Assembly (NCBI GenBank): GCA_036897095.1
Contig: JAYMSP010000063.1
Span: 31,966 to 95,965 of the forward strand
Source of the DNA: Plantago elongata
Taxonomy: Eukaryota > Streptophyta > Magnoliopsida > Lamiales > Plantaginaceae
Length of the DNA stretch: 64,000 nt
Direction of reading: 5' to 3'
This document shows positions 44,830-57,921 of the stretch, one piece after another. Position 1 is the stretch's first letter, and each line of letters opens with the position of its first letter. A program made the translations under genes and the position numbers. Below the pieces are notes generated by a model. That model ran no database searches. It was not told the origin of the DNA and saw only the letters and a list, made by a program, of their open reading frames with translations.

Positions 44830-46340
44830 TATATTTCATGTTAATTAATAAAAAAAGGATATTAATTTGTATAAAAAAATAACGAGAGTTGGATTATTTA
44901 AAAAAAAAATCAATAATCTTGCGCTTGCGTCCTCGGCCTCCTAAACGAGTTTTCCTTTGATCATCTTGATGTTGATCACTTTCTGAAATTTAGATAATAA
45001 AAACTACTCAGTTTGTGTATATAAATCAACTTTATAGTCTATGAAAAAGCTTTTACCTTCGAATTCGACATTCACATCAATAATTCATCATCAACTTCGA
45101 GATCTAAGTCAATTAATTCACCATCATACTATTGTATTGCCTTTTTCCTTGCCTCTTAAGCAGCAGCCCTCTTTGCATCCTCTTCTGGTAGTTCTGAATA
45201 ATAATACACAACAATTAATTACTGCATAATTTGTACTTTTACATCAGGGTAAAACTAAGCTGAAGTAATCAAATAGTGACTCCAAATTGTATGAACACAA
45301 TAGCTTAAAAAGTTCAATATCAATTCTCTAGTTTATTCTGATTAAATAGACATTAAACAATTGTACACACATACATGACAAATAAGCTAGACAAAGATAG
45401 ATATGTGTAATACACACACCAATGGACATATCATAATACTAACAGATCTTAACAATGATATATCAAGTTTGCTGCTTGATATTCCAAAAGCAAAAAATCT
45501 AAGAGAAATAAAGAATGACCGCAACTTAGAAAATTACGATTTTAAGAGAAATAGAACATACATGAAGAAAGAGAGAAGTGACATAGACCAGAATGACTGC
45601 AACAAAAAAATATACTAGAACAAAAACATTCACCAAAAGCATACTAGAATGAACATTTACAAATTGTATACATAAATTAACCAAAAACATACAATTGCAA
45701 TACAAGGATACACAATTAACATCACAATTGAAGAAACGCCAGTGAGAAATAATTAAAGCATAAATAACATATAAAAAAGGGAATTAACAGATAAAACACA
45801 AAAAAAGAAGCAAAGCGGAGAACCACGGTTAAACGAAACCACAATTGAATCATACAGCAACATCAAAAACATCAGAAAAATGAGAAAATAGACAGAGAAA
45901 TTCACTCACCAGCAACCACAGACTTTTGGCAACACACATGACAATCAATATCAACAGAAACATCACCGAAAGGATGACCGAAACTAGATCCGATCGGATT
46001 GGCGTTCGAATCTGCATTGGAAGCACATGAACAATAAAAAAAGGTAAACTAAAACGTAACTACACAAAATGACAATAACAAAAAAGTATCGAAATGCATA
46101 AAGGAAACAAAAACAAAGAGAAAATACATGTAGATCGGAAGTAGTAGTTGAGAAACTAGGGTTTCAAATGCAAATCGGAGAAAAATCGCCAGTAACCGTG
46201 TTGAGGAAGAAGAAATTGGGAGAAAATGAGAGAAAATAGCAGAAAAAACTGCATTTGGGGTATTTATATGACCTTGAAACCCGAGAGAGTCCAAACTTGG
46301 AACCCGATTCGCGAATTGACCTGCGAGAATCATCATAAGG
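44830..46340 (-). other. Exon-like blocks of an unidentified, probably broken gene
   Basis: A block at 46011-45910 (minus) is bordered by a good acceptor and donor (GCTG|GTGAG) and encodes an open peptide with a CHVCC cluster (VSVDIDCHVCCQKSVVA). Blocks at about 45196-45050 (EEDAKRAAA, GELIDLDLEVDDELL) and 44990-44905 (GGRGRKRKII) also follow acceptor-like sites, but the former has in-frame stops. I do not recognise the family. They could be an old captured or upstream Helitron part, or a decayed host gene. Confidence 0.25.
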
Positions 46341-47100
46341 TAAATAGTCGAAAATTGTGTATGTTTGTGAATTGTTCAGGACTTTCATGGACTCTCATAG
46401 TCTCTAAGATTCTTATAAGTTTTTGTAAAAAATCTATAAACTAATTTGTTAATTAAAAGAATTCGTATCCCTTTCACATTCATTATGACATATATATTGT
46501 CCATTGAAGATCAAATAGAATTGCTTATTACGGCTATAAGTATAACATGACTAAGTGACGAATTAAAGACTAACCACTAGAACCTTTGTCACGCGTAGTA
46601 TGATACACTCATTCTAGTATACATAAGCGTATTTCTAGCAAATACAAATATGTTAATTATTTATGTTCTAATGAATAAACTATTACATATTTTATTTTGC
46701 TAAAGACAAATACATTTTAAATACAGCAGCCATCAGAATTTATGTCTACCTGGGTACCCCGGTGGGGAGTGTGAAAAGGATTAATGTGGATGCATCTACA
46801 ATGTACAAGCATAATACAATAGGTCTTGGTGTCTTGGGGCGGAACTTGTTGGATCAAACAATAGCTTGGATGGATAAAGGGTGGAACACATAATTTGTCC
46901 GCAAACGGCTAAGATCTTACACCTGTATGTGGAATGCATCTTGATTTTGTTTCTTTCCAACATGTTTTATGAGGCGGGATTTTGATGGACCATGACCTCA
47001 CTAAAATTGTAGACATGGATAGTGAAGGTAGACCAGACTTTTCTTCCTAATGTTAGATAATTTGTACGGTTTTTTACACCATTCTTTGACCGTTGTACAT
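46341..47100. other. Intergenic, nothing recognised
   Basis: AT-rich. A slightly GC-richer strip at 46735-46830 has no coherent frame. Confidence 0.45.
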
Positions 47101-48015
47101 AATGTATTTTCTAATGTATTTTCTTTAAGAAACATGAAAAGTAAAGGATAAAAAGAAAAAAAGAAGGAAATTATATAAATTGTAAAGATTGCTTGCAATG
47201 ATAAATTAATTCTAATATATTTTCTTCATCTCATGGAAAGTATCATCATTTAAATATGTTTTAATGGAATAATATATAATTGGAAGCAAAAAAGAATATA
47301 TTAATCATTTATGCTCACATATATAAATAAAATACTAAATACGGATATATTATTTTTACTGAATATAATACATTTTACATACCAAATACGAAATATATTC
47401 CTAGGATGCATCTTCCCCCATAAAGCATCTTTGCATTTATTGCATTCTCATTTTCGTTGTCCATATTTACCTTTCTGGGATATGTGATGTCGATTAAACC
47501 AAATTCAAACAAAGTAAATTTTGAATGTTGTTAAATATTTATATTCTTTCAATAAAAAGAAAAGGAGGAAAAAATAAAAGAGGGAAAGGACGTAAATTTT
47601 GTTTGCAGTGATGAATTAATTTTATTCTACTTTCATGAAGATATCATCTATCAATAATTTTGATTAGAACTGATGTATAATTGAAAGCACATATGAATAT
47701 TCCAATTATTTATGTTCTCGCGAAAGAACTTGGGATGCATTTCCCGCGTTAAAAGTATATTTGCATTTATTGCATTATTATGTTCATTGTCCATATTTAC
47801 CTTCCAGGGATGGACGATGGATTATTTAAAATTTAAACAACTTTTACAGTTGTTCATAATTTATTTTCTTTAAGAAACAATGAAAAGTAGGGGGGAGGGG
47901 GGGGGGTAGAAGAAGGAATGAATGTAAATTGTAAAGAGTACTTACAATGATTAATTAATTTTAATGTACTTTCATCAATTTTCCATGAAGATATCATATC
48001 ATTAATTCTTAATGG
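47101..48015. repeat. Diverged tandem repeat, unit about 320-420 bp
   Basis: The phrases tttctttaagaaacatgaaaa (about 47120, weaker at 47545, again at 47866), gcatttattgcatt...gtccatatttacctt (about 47434 and 47763) and tcatgaagatatcat recur in the same order, defining about two and a half units. A G-homopolymer lies at about 47891-47907. Confidence 0.75.
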
Positions 48016-48125
48016 AACTGGTATATTATTAGACTTTTTTTTTTATGGTGTATTGCATAAATAATCCATACGATCGAGATCAATTTCAATTATACTAAAC
48101 AAACCACGATTATATTGTGAAAGAA

Positions 48126-48540
48126 TGACAAACTCAATAATTATTGTTGCTCTCAATTTTACACAACTATAATATTAGGGCTTCACATTATCCTTTTGTG
48201 ATGCTCATTGTAGTCTAAAGATAACTCAAGTAATCACAAAGGGATACAATAAAATAGACAAAATGTGTAAGAACGTAAATCATTTAGTAGGCACGTATTT
48301 TAAAGATTGACAAACTCAATAATTAATATTGTTGCTCTAAAAAATAAAATAGTTATATCTCAATATTACACCAATGTTGTATTTGTGCTCCATATTACCC
48401 TTAATTTGTGATGCTCATTTTAGCCTAAATATAATTCAAGTAACATAGTATGATATTGATGTACTAAGGATATATGGATAAAATAGGAAAATTGTGTAAA
48501 ATATGTAAGAACATTATTCATTTCGTACATATTCGAAAGC
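48126..48540. repeat. Two-copy tandem repeat, unit about 180-230 bp
   Basis: Copy A begins tgacaaactcaataatt at 48126 and copy B at about 48308. Both continue with attgttgctct, tttgtgatgctcatt and atgtgtaagaac/atgtaagaacatt in order. Copy B is longer by internal insertions. No coding potential. Confidence 0.8.
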
Positions 48541-49771
48541 CCTAACACCATTTATTGTGAAAACTCGATGTGTATTTAGAAAGCGACAATGTACGACATG
48601 ATTGTGATCATGTCGTGACTTGCACGTAGACATAACAAGTAGTAATAAATGAAAGAAAGATAAGAACTAAACATGACGTAGTTTATAATACAAACGAATC
48701 ACTATAATAATTTTGTTTGTATAGAAAGAAAAAAGCACAAACCTCCTGATCACTAACCGATCTTTTGAGATAGCGGGTTATTGATATATTGTTTGTCAGG
48801 AGATATACTGGTTCATAAATTAAAATATGTAATTTTCAACGCTCTTTTCCTCACTTCGGGTGGAATAAATGTAAGATTGTCCCGTACAAGCTTTCTGAGC
48901 TCTAAATTTCTTATAGATGAATTTCCAAAGATAAAAATTAAAAACATTGTAAGGTATGGACATCACTATTAAACCCAAAATTAGGGCGTTGTGATTTAGA
49001 TTATTTGAAAAAGTTCTTAAAATTGAAGTTCTTAAATTTTATTTTATTTTTGGAATAAAATTAAAGCTCTTAAAAATGATATTAATTCTTTCAGTTTTAT
49101 TTTCAAAATTACCCAAATTTTCAATAATACTGGAAAAAGTATTTTTCATTAAAAACAAAACAAATAATTTTCACTAGTCAAACTATTAATAGGAAAGTAG
49201 AAAAGAAAAGAGAAAAGCATTTAATAATTACATATTTTTAAAATAATAATATTACAATAAATTAAATTTCTCCATCTGCATTCTTTGGCAAGTACTGAAT
49301 GAGAAAAAGCTAATCCGGATTTTAAGTGAAATTCACCAAACAATAAGGACAAAATGGTAAAAAAGTGTAACTAGAAATGAAGGTGACTTGTACGCATTTC
49401 TACAGGTGGAGGCAATGAATATATTTGTCACTTAAAACTAGCCTTCATTTTGATTGCCCATTTCCAATATCGACCATGAATTGAGCTCACTTGTCAAAAA
49501 TACCCCTGTCAACAATCCAAAAAGTTCAACCACCACAACACACACACACACACAAGAGTGAATATAAGAGTAAGTCACAGTTTGATTTCTCCACCTCCTC
49601 AAAAACATTGAACAAACCCCTTTAGAAAACCTCTATGCAATTTTCAATTTCCCAAATCGGCTCTCGATTCAATCTAATTTTCTCCACAACAATCCCATTC
49701 TTCCTCAATTTCTCTACAAAAACTAACACATACATTTCCTTTCTCCATTCACTCCACCCCACTTGCTAGAT
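48541..49771. other. Intergenic and promoter side of the DUF789 gene
   Basis: AT-rich. A CA microsatellite lies at about 49538-49555, then a CT-rich leader-like stretch from about 49580 to 49770, probably the 5' UTR of the DUF789 gene. No other gene seen. Confidence 0.5.
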
Positions 49772-49918
49772 ATGCCTAGTAAAGGAGGCTATGCAGCACC
49801 ACCCGGACCACCGCCGAGGAACACCAGAGATAGGTTTTATAACGCTGTTGTCAGGCGTCACCAACAACAACAACAACATGCCATGTTTCAACAACAAATG
49901 ATGCAGATGCAGCTGCTC

Positions 49919-49950
<32 letters not shown>

Positions 49951-52900
49951 CGAGTTTCAGCTGCGGGAGAGGCGAATGCATCAGAGGCAGGGCGTGGAGA
50001 AGGCGGAGAGCTCATCGGACAAGCAAAGAGGAGAGGACCAAGGTGATGGTTCTTCTAAGAAAGATGTTGTGGCATTGGTTGTGCCGCCTTCTGTTGGCGG
50101 TTACAACACGAAATTGACCAACTTGGATCGTTTGATGAAATCGCTCACTCCGTGCATTCCGGTGCAGTACTTGTCATCAGAGGTATAAATGATTCAAGTT
50201 TTGATTCTATTTTTCCATTTTTTAGTTTCTCAGTTTATATATTTATTAAATTATTTGTATGCTTTTATTGGAGAAAGATAAACCTTTTTTCTTTTAAATG
50301 GAACTGAGTGTCCTTGAAACAATTGCTAGTATAATTTTATATAATTTTATTTTCTTTTGATTGAATTTCATGTTTATGTCAATCAACAAAATAATTTTAT
50401 GTTCTAAGACTAGGTCTTTGTTTTTATTTTTTTGAGATGTGAAATGCTTATGTCTAGACTCTATGTGAATTTTAATTTAATATGTTTGGATACAATGAAA
50501 GTAATAAAATGTCCTCAAGGTTATAGATCCTTGGATTTGATTTTTTGTTGTGATATCTAGATATCTTCTTTGGAAAAGATGGAAGGAAGTTCTTTAATAA
50601 GTGGTTGATTTGAGGTTTTTCTTGAATGTTTTGTGAAAAACAATATCTGATTGGATTCACTCTTGGTTTCATAGCCTTTTAACTATGGCTCTTATGGAGA
50701 ATGTATTGATTTGTGGTTCTGTTAATTTATTTATTTTGTGCAAATGTATTCCATTATGCATGGAGTTTGACGATTTTTAGAAATTATTACACACGTAAAT
50801 TTGAAAAACCGTTAATGTGACAGTTACTCATCATCGTTAAAATACAACTAGAGATTCCCCCGCATAACTTAATTCGGGAGACGTGTTTAGTAATTATTGA
50901 AAAGTCGTTGAAGTTCTATTAAATTCAAAAAAAAATCATAATCTCTTGATGGATTTGTTATAAAAACAAAGTTTTTTAGGTAGATAATTATCAAATAACT
51001 ATGTGATTGATTTTCCTTGATTGTTTGAAATCTATCTATATGGTTGTAAAAATAAGTTACTTTCTTTGTTTTTCGAAGATGAAGCATTATGGTTGCTTCA
51101 TTAATTTAGTTTGTTAATGTGTTTTTGAACGAAATAGATGTGATTTTTAAATGTGTACATTTCGCCAGAAATTTGTCAAAGCTTCTATTAATAAACAACC
51201 TTTGTTTTGTTGGCATGTGACAGACTAACAGCAGGGGGCGAAAAATGCGGGAAGTCGAAACACAACCTTTTTTCTTCTTGGAAGCTCTATGGGAATCTTT
51301 TTACGAGTGGAGCGTATATGGAGCCGGCGTACCTTTCTTGTTGAACGGGACAGACCCAGTGGAACAATATTATGTCCCCTATTTGTCAGGCATACAACTA
51401 TACATGGACCCATCCAATGCATCTTCTCAACTCAAGTGAGTTAATTGTACATGCCTTGAATTATGTAATCCTTCATTAGTTATTTGTGTGTCTTTATATA
51501 TAATTATAACATTGGTGAATAACTAATATAATTTGTCGTTTAGTTATATGTTGCGAATGTGCACTTTTTTATATGGTAATTAAATATGCGTAACAAAATC
51601 ATACATACTTTTATTTGTTTTCCATTTGTGTTCACACATCATTTGATTTCTTCAAGGAATACATGTTGCTTTATTAAGCATACATGACTTATTTATGCAC
51701 TCTATTTAATTATGGAATTAATGACCTGAGGATATCCTAGTTTATACTTTTGTTGTGGTGTGGTTACAGAGTACGTTATAACATGTAACTGATTTCTTAG
51801 TTTGTTACTTTCAAACTCTTGGGAGCTTTAATATTTTATTAAAATACTAATATATTACATTTAGCTATTTGTATATGCACATTAGTTTATTTTTCCTTTT
51901 CTTTCTTGTCTTCGGATCTCTTTCATCATTGACATGTGATGAAAATATGCAACTTGGTTTAGAGTTAGGTTAGTAAAAACTTGGCTAAAGTGATTAGCAT
52001 CTACTTGTTGAAAGTGAACTTAATAATACCGAATATAGTTGGAAAATTGCTCATCACATAAATACTTTTAGAGATAGTGTTAACCTAGCAGATAGGTGGT
52101 AGAATGAGGATTGTGGAAGTAATTTGAGATGCCTTCCTAGCAACTGTTGCATGCTTTTTGGTTGTTCGTGACAGGTTGTGTATCATAAATGTTTTTGTGT
52201 TTGGGTTTTCTCATCTACATGTTGTGCGCTATTTTTTTTTATGTGCTTATAGATTACATCTTGTGAATTCCCAAACAAGTGATACAACATATCTCGGGCT
52301 CTCAGCTATATATGTTGTCTTAATAATTTGTGTAACTCATGCTATATTTTCTAATTGGATTTCAATACTCTACATCACGATTCTTTGGCTAATATCATTT
52401 TATTGCATTCCAGAATGATTAATGAAGACGCCGAGTCATGTACGTTGAATAGCAGTGTTGGCAATAATGCTCCAGATCCAGGAAGAAAATCCACATCTAT
52501 TGTTGATCTTAATACACGACGCCTAGATATGCTCTCACTTGGTCACAAACCTTCCATGAATTCACCTAGTTTTGAACCCGGGGTTGCTGATTTTTCTGGA
52601 CCACCTATGTTTCAATTTTTGGAACATGAACAACCACATACTCGTCGACCATTAGCTGATAAGGTAGGTTTATGCGGAAATTAAACAAGGATTACTCGAC
52701 CATACTCTATTAATGACTGTGCTTGATAACTTTATTCCGATGGTGTAGATATCTGTACTTACATCTCAACATCCCGAGCTGAGTAACTGTAGGAGTTGTG
52801 ATCTACTTCCATCAAGTTGGATTTGTGTCGCTTGGTATGTTCTGAATTCAATTTGAAGATATATTGTATTGAAGTTAACAGTTCTAAAATATATCGTCAA

Positions 52901-53396
52901 AATGTGTTTTCAGGTATCCAATTTACAGAATACCAGTTGGCTCAACCCTCAAAGATGTGGATGCATGTTTCTTGACGTTTCACTCCTTGTCAACACAATC
53001 CAAAAGTAATTTCCCTCGCCGTCCATTAAACCAAAAAAAAGAAAAGAAAAAAAAATAACTAGAAATATTATTTCTTGATATTGAATGTGCGTGCTTTATG
53101 TCCTCAATATCTTCCTGACATAGTACATCCTCGTTGCAGGTTGTTCCAAGACTCAGATTCTTACCCAAAATGCTAGAAAGATCCATGACAATGTTGATCC
53201 AGCTGCAAATATCTCCTTACCAGTCTTTGCCCTTGCTTCATACAAGTTGAAAGATTCAATTGTGAGTCCCAATATCCCGAGGGAATGGGAGCAGGAGAAA
53301 TCTCTTTTGAAAGCTGCCGATGAATGGCTCAAACAATTACAGGTTAACCTGCCTGACTACCAGTTTTTTCGTTCCCAACCCCCCTATCGAAGATGA
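49772..53396 (+). CDS. DUF789 family protein (435 aa, six exons)
   Basis: Exons are 49772-50182, 51224-51435, 52414-52663, 52749-52834, 52914-53005 and 53140-53396 (1308 bases), with phases consistent and GT-AG borders. The start is the ATG of [11 protein letters not shown]; three codons upstream in frame there is only a TTG. Residues about 30-70 are a Gln/His/Met-rich stretch (QQQQQ...[11 protein letters not shown]). The DUF789 region begins at about residue 120 ([19 protein letters not shown]) and continues with [20 protein letters not shown] and [14 protein letters not shown]. Later it has [39 protein letters not shown] and [19 protein letters not shown], ending within a few residues as the family does. 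The family is plant-specific with no established biochemical role. No signal peptide or membrane segment is seen. Confidence 0.93.
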
Positions 53397-54433
53397 TGGG
53401 CCTGAAATCGAGTGTTATTTCTGAATCAAGTTTTAATGTTTACTGCCTAGTAATCTATCGGAATCAAAAAGAAAATTAAAAAAAAAGCCAAAAAAGTGGA
53501 AAAAAAGAAAAACTGACAAAAAGCATTTGTGTTCTCCAGAGCCAATAGGAAATTATTGTGCATGGTGATTTCTATGATTTTCTAGTATTTATGGAGTAGT
53601 ATGCAATCCTTGATAAGTGTTACTCTTTGTAGAGTAGCGGTGGGGTTAGTTGGAAAGGTCCTTTATCGGCATGATATGGACAAGTTAACATTAGTTTGGA
53701 ATTCTTGTGATATTTAGTATGTTAGCAGGATGGTAGATCATGTTAAGGCACAAAAACCTGGTCCCCAATGTGTCCTTGATAGTGATTAACGATTGAAAAC
53801 AGTTGTAACCGCTACTATTAGAATGAATGACATGCAAAAGACTTGTACCTTTTTAGGTTTTATACATACCCTTTTTTTCAATATGGTTGCAATTATGTTT
53901 TATATATTTCAATTCGAGTTGAGTTTCAAAATTCGAGCTTAATTTTTCCAATATTTTGTATTTGTTTCTCTCCTCTACAATATGCCACTTGATTTGATTT
54001 ATTATTTGTCACCTCCAAAACTCAAAACACATACTCAAGAATCTTGTTCTTTATCAATAAGAAGGATCTTCAAGAAAAATCGTTGCAACCAAATAACCAC
54101 GCTACCAACCATATACGAGCATGTAAAGGGCCATTCTCCAACAAATTGGCCGAGCTTTCAGTCATTTTTAATTTTCCATTTTGAATGTTTACATTTCCTT
54201 GTATGAAAATCTTCTATTCTCGTTTATCAATCTTTAATAATTTGATTTCATATTTATCAATTCTCTCTCTCACATTTTACTATCAACTTACCATTTTATA
54301 TATATAAAATTATTAGTTTAGTATAATACTACTTAAATTTTGTGGGAAAAATGCCAAATTCGGGGGGAGGGGGTGAAATATTATAGCCGATTGTCTCTTG
54401 GTTGTCGTGGTTCAACCAACCCAATGACACTCC
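53397..54433. other. 3' flank of the DUF789 gene, nothing else recognised
   Basis: Contains the expected 3' UTR (A-rich at 53466-53520), then AT-rich DNA. A short plus frame at 53982-54206 has no motif and is not called. Confidence 0.5.
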
Positions 54434-55047
54434 CAGGGGCGGCCCAACTCTTTCGGTGGCCTGAGGTAAACTTTCTTCGGGGGCTTAAAGAACATATAAA
54501 TGAGTCCTTTATTCGGAAAACTTCTTGCATTTATACAAAACTACTTAACAAATTTTTGTATCCAAGTTTATAATAAATCAATTTCTATCCATAAAGTTGC
54601 CAATCCAAAGGATGATGGGAAGTATGAACTAGGAGAAAACAATGTGCTTTCTTCTGTAGTTGACTAGCTGTGTTGTGATTTTTGTTTAGAAACTTTGGAT
54701 TTAACAAAATTACTTCGACACGACGGCAAGGAATAAATGAAAGACCGAATTAAGGTTTAGTTTAGAATTTAAATAGCAGAATTATAATTTTTACCGTTTC
54801 AATATAGAAAGTGAAGAGACAAGTCAATTATTAACTCCAAACAGATTTGGACTAATAAAGATAAATTCAATCCTTCATTTAATCAAACATAATTGCCTAT
54901 TAAAAGTACATCTGCTTCATTTATTAACTCAAACTTAGTTAATTTATTTATGTACCTAATTAAAGATTAAGATGTAAATATGGGGCCTTCTAAATTTTTG
55001 GGCCTTAGGCGATAGCCTCACTTGCCTATTGGGCTGGGCTGCCCCTG
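54434..55047. mobile_element. Non-autonomous hAT-type element, 614 bp
   Basis: The left end CAGGGGCGGCCCA and the right end TGGGCTGCCCCTG are terminal inverted repeats with one mismatch in 13. They are flanked by the 8-bp target duplications GACACTCC (54426-54433) and GACACTCT (55048-55055), one mismatch. CAGGG termini with 8-bp duplications are the hAT signature. Subterminal GC-rich arms are also complementary in part (cggtggcctgagg versus cgcctaaggcc). No transposase inside. Confidence 0.88.
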
Positions 55048-55055
55048 GACACTCT

Positions 55056-55530
55056 TGAAAATCATTGGACACCAGCCCCACTGAGAATAATGAAAGACTA
55101 CATTTACCTCTATAAAGCCACATTAATATGCCCTGAAATAGAGTATACATATCATAGATTAAAACGGATTTATTAATATCCAGTATAATACATACTTTAT
55201 TATTTCTCAATCCCATTACATTTTCGGCCCACATTATTGGCATGCATTTACAATACATTAAACCCACGGGGGTATTGTCGATTCTAGAGAAGAGAAAACC
55301 TAGATCCTCAAAATCTGGTAAATTTGAAATTTGTAAAAATATCATAACCCACTGAATCATTACTTGAAATTTTGTTAATTATTTATTTCCCATATTCATG
55401 ACTCCGAAAATCTAGTGAAAACTCATTCAATTAATTTTTTGCAATTCAGTTAATGAGAATTTGAAACTGCAAAAAATTTACAAATGACAAGAAATAAAAA
55501 TAAAACATGAGGATCTTCTTACATTAAAAT
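55056..55530. other. Intergenic, nothing recognised
   Basis: AT-rich; a minus frame at 54956-55360 crosses the hAT end and is not a gene. Confidence 0.5.
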
Positions 55531-55708
55531 TGTTGAGAGAAAATAGAGAGAAGAGAATAAGGGTTTATTTTGATTTGATAAATGAGAGAGAACAATCATG
55601 TATTTATACAAGAGAAAGAAGGTTCTATAGAGCCCAATAGAAGCCCGTAACAATTGGGCATATAACAGTCTAACCTAATACTAACTCTTGTACATTTATT
55701 CTCTGATA
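55531..55708 (-). mobile_element. Solo copia-type LTR, copy 2 (178 bp), with target duplication
   Basis: Starts TGTTGAGAG and is flanked by AAAAT on both sides (55526-55530 and 55709-55713). It matches 10258-10424 along its whole length. A small extra segment containing caatagaagcccg explains most of the length difference. On minus it has a TATA-like TATAAATACATG and a pyrimidine-rich end. The right end reads ..TGATA, a decayed TAACA. No internal region. Confidence 0.88.
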
Positions 55709-55713
55709 AAAAT

Positions 55714-57736
55714 CCAATATTAAAAAAAAGGACTTATAAGAATTACATTCAATTCGTACAATTCGGAAGATAAATAACCAACTACCAAAATTTACATTAG
55801 AGTACAGAATAGTTGCATGTGATAATAATTAAGATGAGGAAGAATTAAGGGTTTAGATACCATTTTCATAGCTACCATAGTTGCCATTGCTTCTGAAGAC
55901 TTCAAATATGGCGTGTCCGATGATTACATATTTTTCACCACAATATTTGATGTAGTCGTTATATGGATGATGTCCTAACTCCTAACCTTATCTATTTCCT
56001 CCATGATGCGATGTTTCCTGAAATATGCGAACAAATGAATTAGCACATTACATGACAACTCAAAATAGCGGTGCTACTATTACCTTCACATATATTTTCA
56101 TCATTGGTGCCATATTATTCATCATAACAATTGTATAAGTTGACAATAAGTGATTGCCAATAGGAAACCTTAAAGTCAACAAAATATGAGAAGCATACAC
56201 ATTTATATATATGTTCATCAAACAAAAAATACATTATATTATATGCCGACAAAGTATGACTCAAGTTGAGTGAACCACAATAAAAATATGATAATTTGTA
56301 ATCATAAATTAGAAAGCAAACCTTAATGAGTTGTTCGTAAGAAAGCATGCCTCCTTATACACTGTCGAGAGACTTCGAGGTTTACACCTAGAAACAAATT
56401 AACTAAACAAGCTATGCCACAATGAATAGGTGACATACACATAGTTGTGTTGTGCGAAGGGAAACAAATACGTAACATAATTGTGAAAGCAAGTGTAAAT
56501 CCAATATAATCATAAAACACAAAATGGTAAGGAGTTGGTCTCTAGAGTTTATTACGGAAAAATTAGGAGAGATTTGCAATTGGAATCTCTCATAATGTTT
56601 TATTATGCAGGTCTTTATTTATTAAGGGCTAATTAAATAAAATTTATACTGAAAGTTCAAGGTTATGTTCAATGTTACATAAACAGTGAACTTAGTCATC
56701 CAACTTTTACTGTGTGGGGCATTATTGTGATATTGTCTTCTTCACAAGCATTTAACCTAGTTTGTTAGGTTTGATTTATGTGTCAACAGGTCCATATTTA
56801 GGAGATCTCGATAAGATTTTAATAGATTGCTCTATTCATAGAAAAGATTGAAGAAAATTTCTCTGGATAAAATATCTCGACAGGACTTTTGATATGAGGA
56901 TAAACGTGGAAAGAGGATCTGGATTTGATTATTAACTTGTCATATATAGAAGATCCAAATATTGAAGAGATTGGATATTCATTGTTTGTACGTTGTTACA
57001 TCAAAAATTATTATAATAGTTCCTGAGGTGTGAAAGTAAAGAGAAGAGAATCATGAAAAACAAATCAAGAAGATTCTGGAGACTTGGAAGAAAGAAAGAA
57101 GCCTTGCTCAGCTTGAAGTGCTCAATGAAAGTAGATAAAAAAGAAGACTAGGAATACATCGAAGATATGATACACATAGAAAGAAATCAAGATATGGCCT
57201 CGGATGAATAAACTCAGCTATAAACACAACACCAAGGGCAGATTAAAGATTTTCAAGTTTAAGAAGATTATAAATACTCTTAGCTTTATATTGATTAAGA
57301 TTGTAGTCTTCGTACTAATTGTTTTGCTAGAATGTGCAGCTACCAGTTGGATAGAGGTTGTTTTTCGATAACATGTGTAACACTATTCTGGTTAATGTAG
57401 TTTTGCAGTTCAAACTTCAAATCTTGTGTTAGTCTTGAACCTAAGTTTTTTAAATCCTCTTTGAATTAGTGGATATTTCGCCTATGACCCGACTAGTATA
57501 TGTTCACACGCTAGAAATTATTTGGTGCGCTGAAGAGTTATTTTTGTTGTTCGAATTACATAAACGATTATATCAACATTGATATTAACATAATTGTTTA
57601 TGTGCATTAGCACAAGTCACGCTCCTTTATGCGTCCTGATAATTGCTACCTATTATATTATCTAGCCATTGAGTGGAAGATTGAAGTAGACTATTACTAA
57701 GATTGGATATGCTATAAAATAAAACTCGCCATCTCA
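55714..57736. other. Intergenic, possible old retroelement leader
   Basis: No gene is supported. Bases 56750-57600 have LTR-like features (tataaatactctt at about 57270, then a leader), but no defined ends. A short minus frame at 56115-56520 lacks motifs. Confidence 0.4.
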
Positions 57737-57805
57737 AAGTGTTTGGCCGAGTGTCAGAGAGCGCTGACTGTTATGCAGGAGTTTTGGGTTTCAAACCCAG
57801 TTGGA
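57737..57805 (+). repeat. tRNA-like sequence (Ser/Leu-type head, probable SINE)
   Basis: A-box-like TGGCCGAGTGT (57744-57754) and B-box-like GGGTTTCAAACCC (57786-57798) are present, as at the head of tRNA-derived SINEs or in Ser/Leu tRNAs. The stems are not all pairable, so a working tRNA is unlikely. It lies about 120 bases before the first coding-like DNA of the LINE. Confidence 0.55.
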
Positions 57806-57921
57806 GCTATATTTTATAAAATTGTGAACAAGGAACGGAACTTTCTATCTCTAAACCCTTATCCCGATATTTTCTCTTCTTCTGCAGTAATCTTCACCGG
57901 CGTGCAACGATTGCGATGATA

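Noticed and set aside
56750-57600. Retroelement LTR and leader before the LINE
   Set aside because: A TATA-like box and leader-like DNA only; no defined ends, no coding domain.
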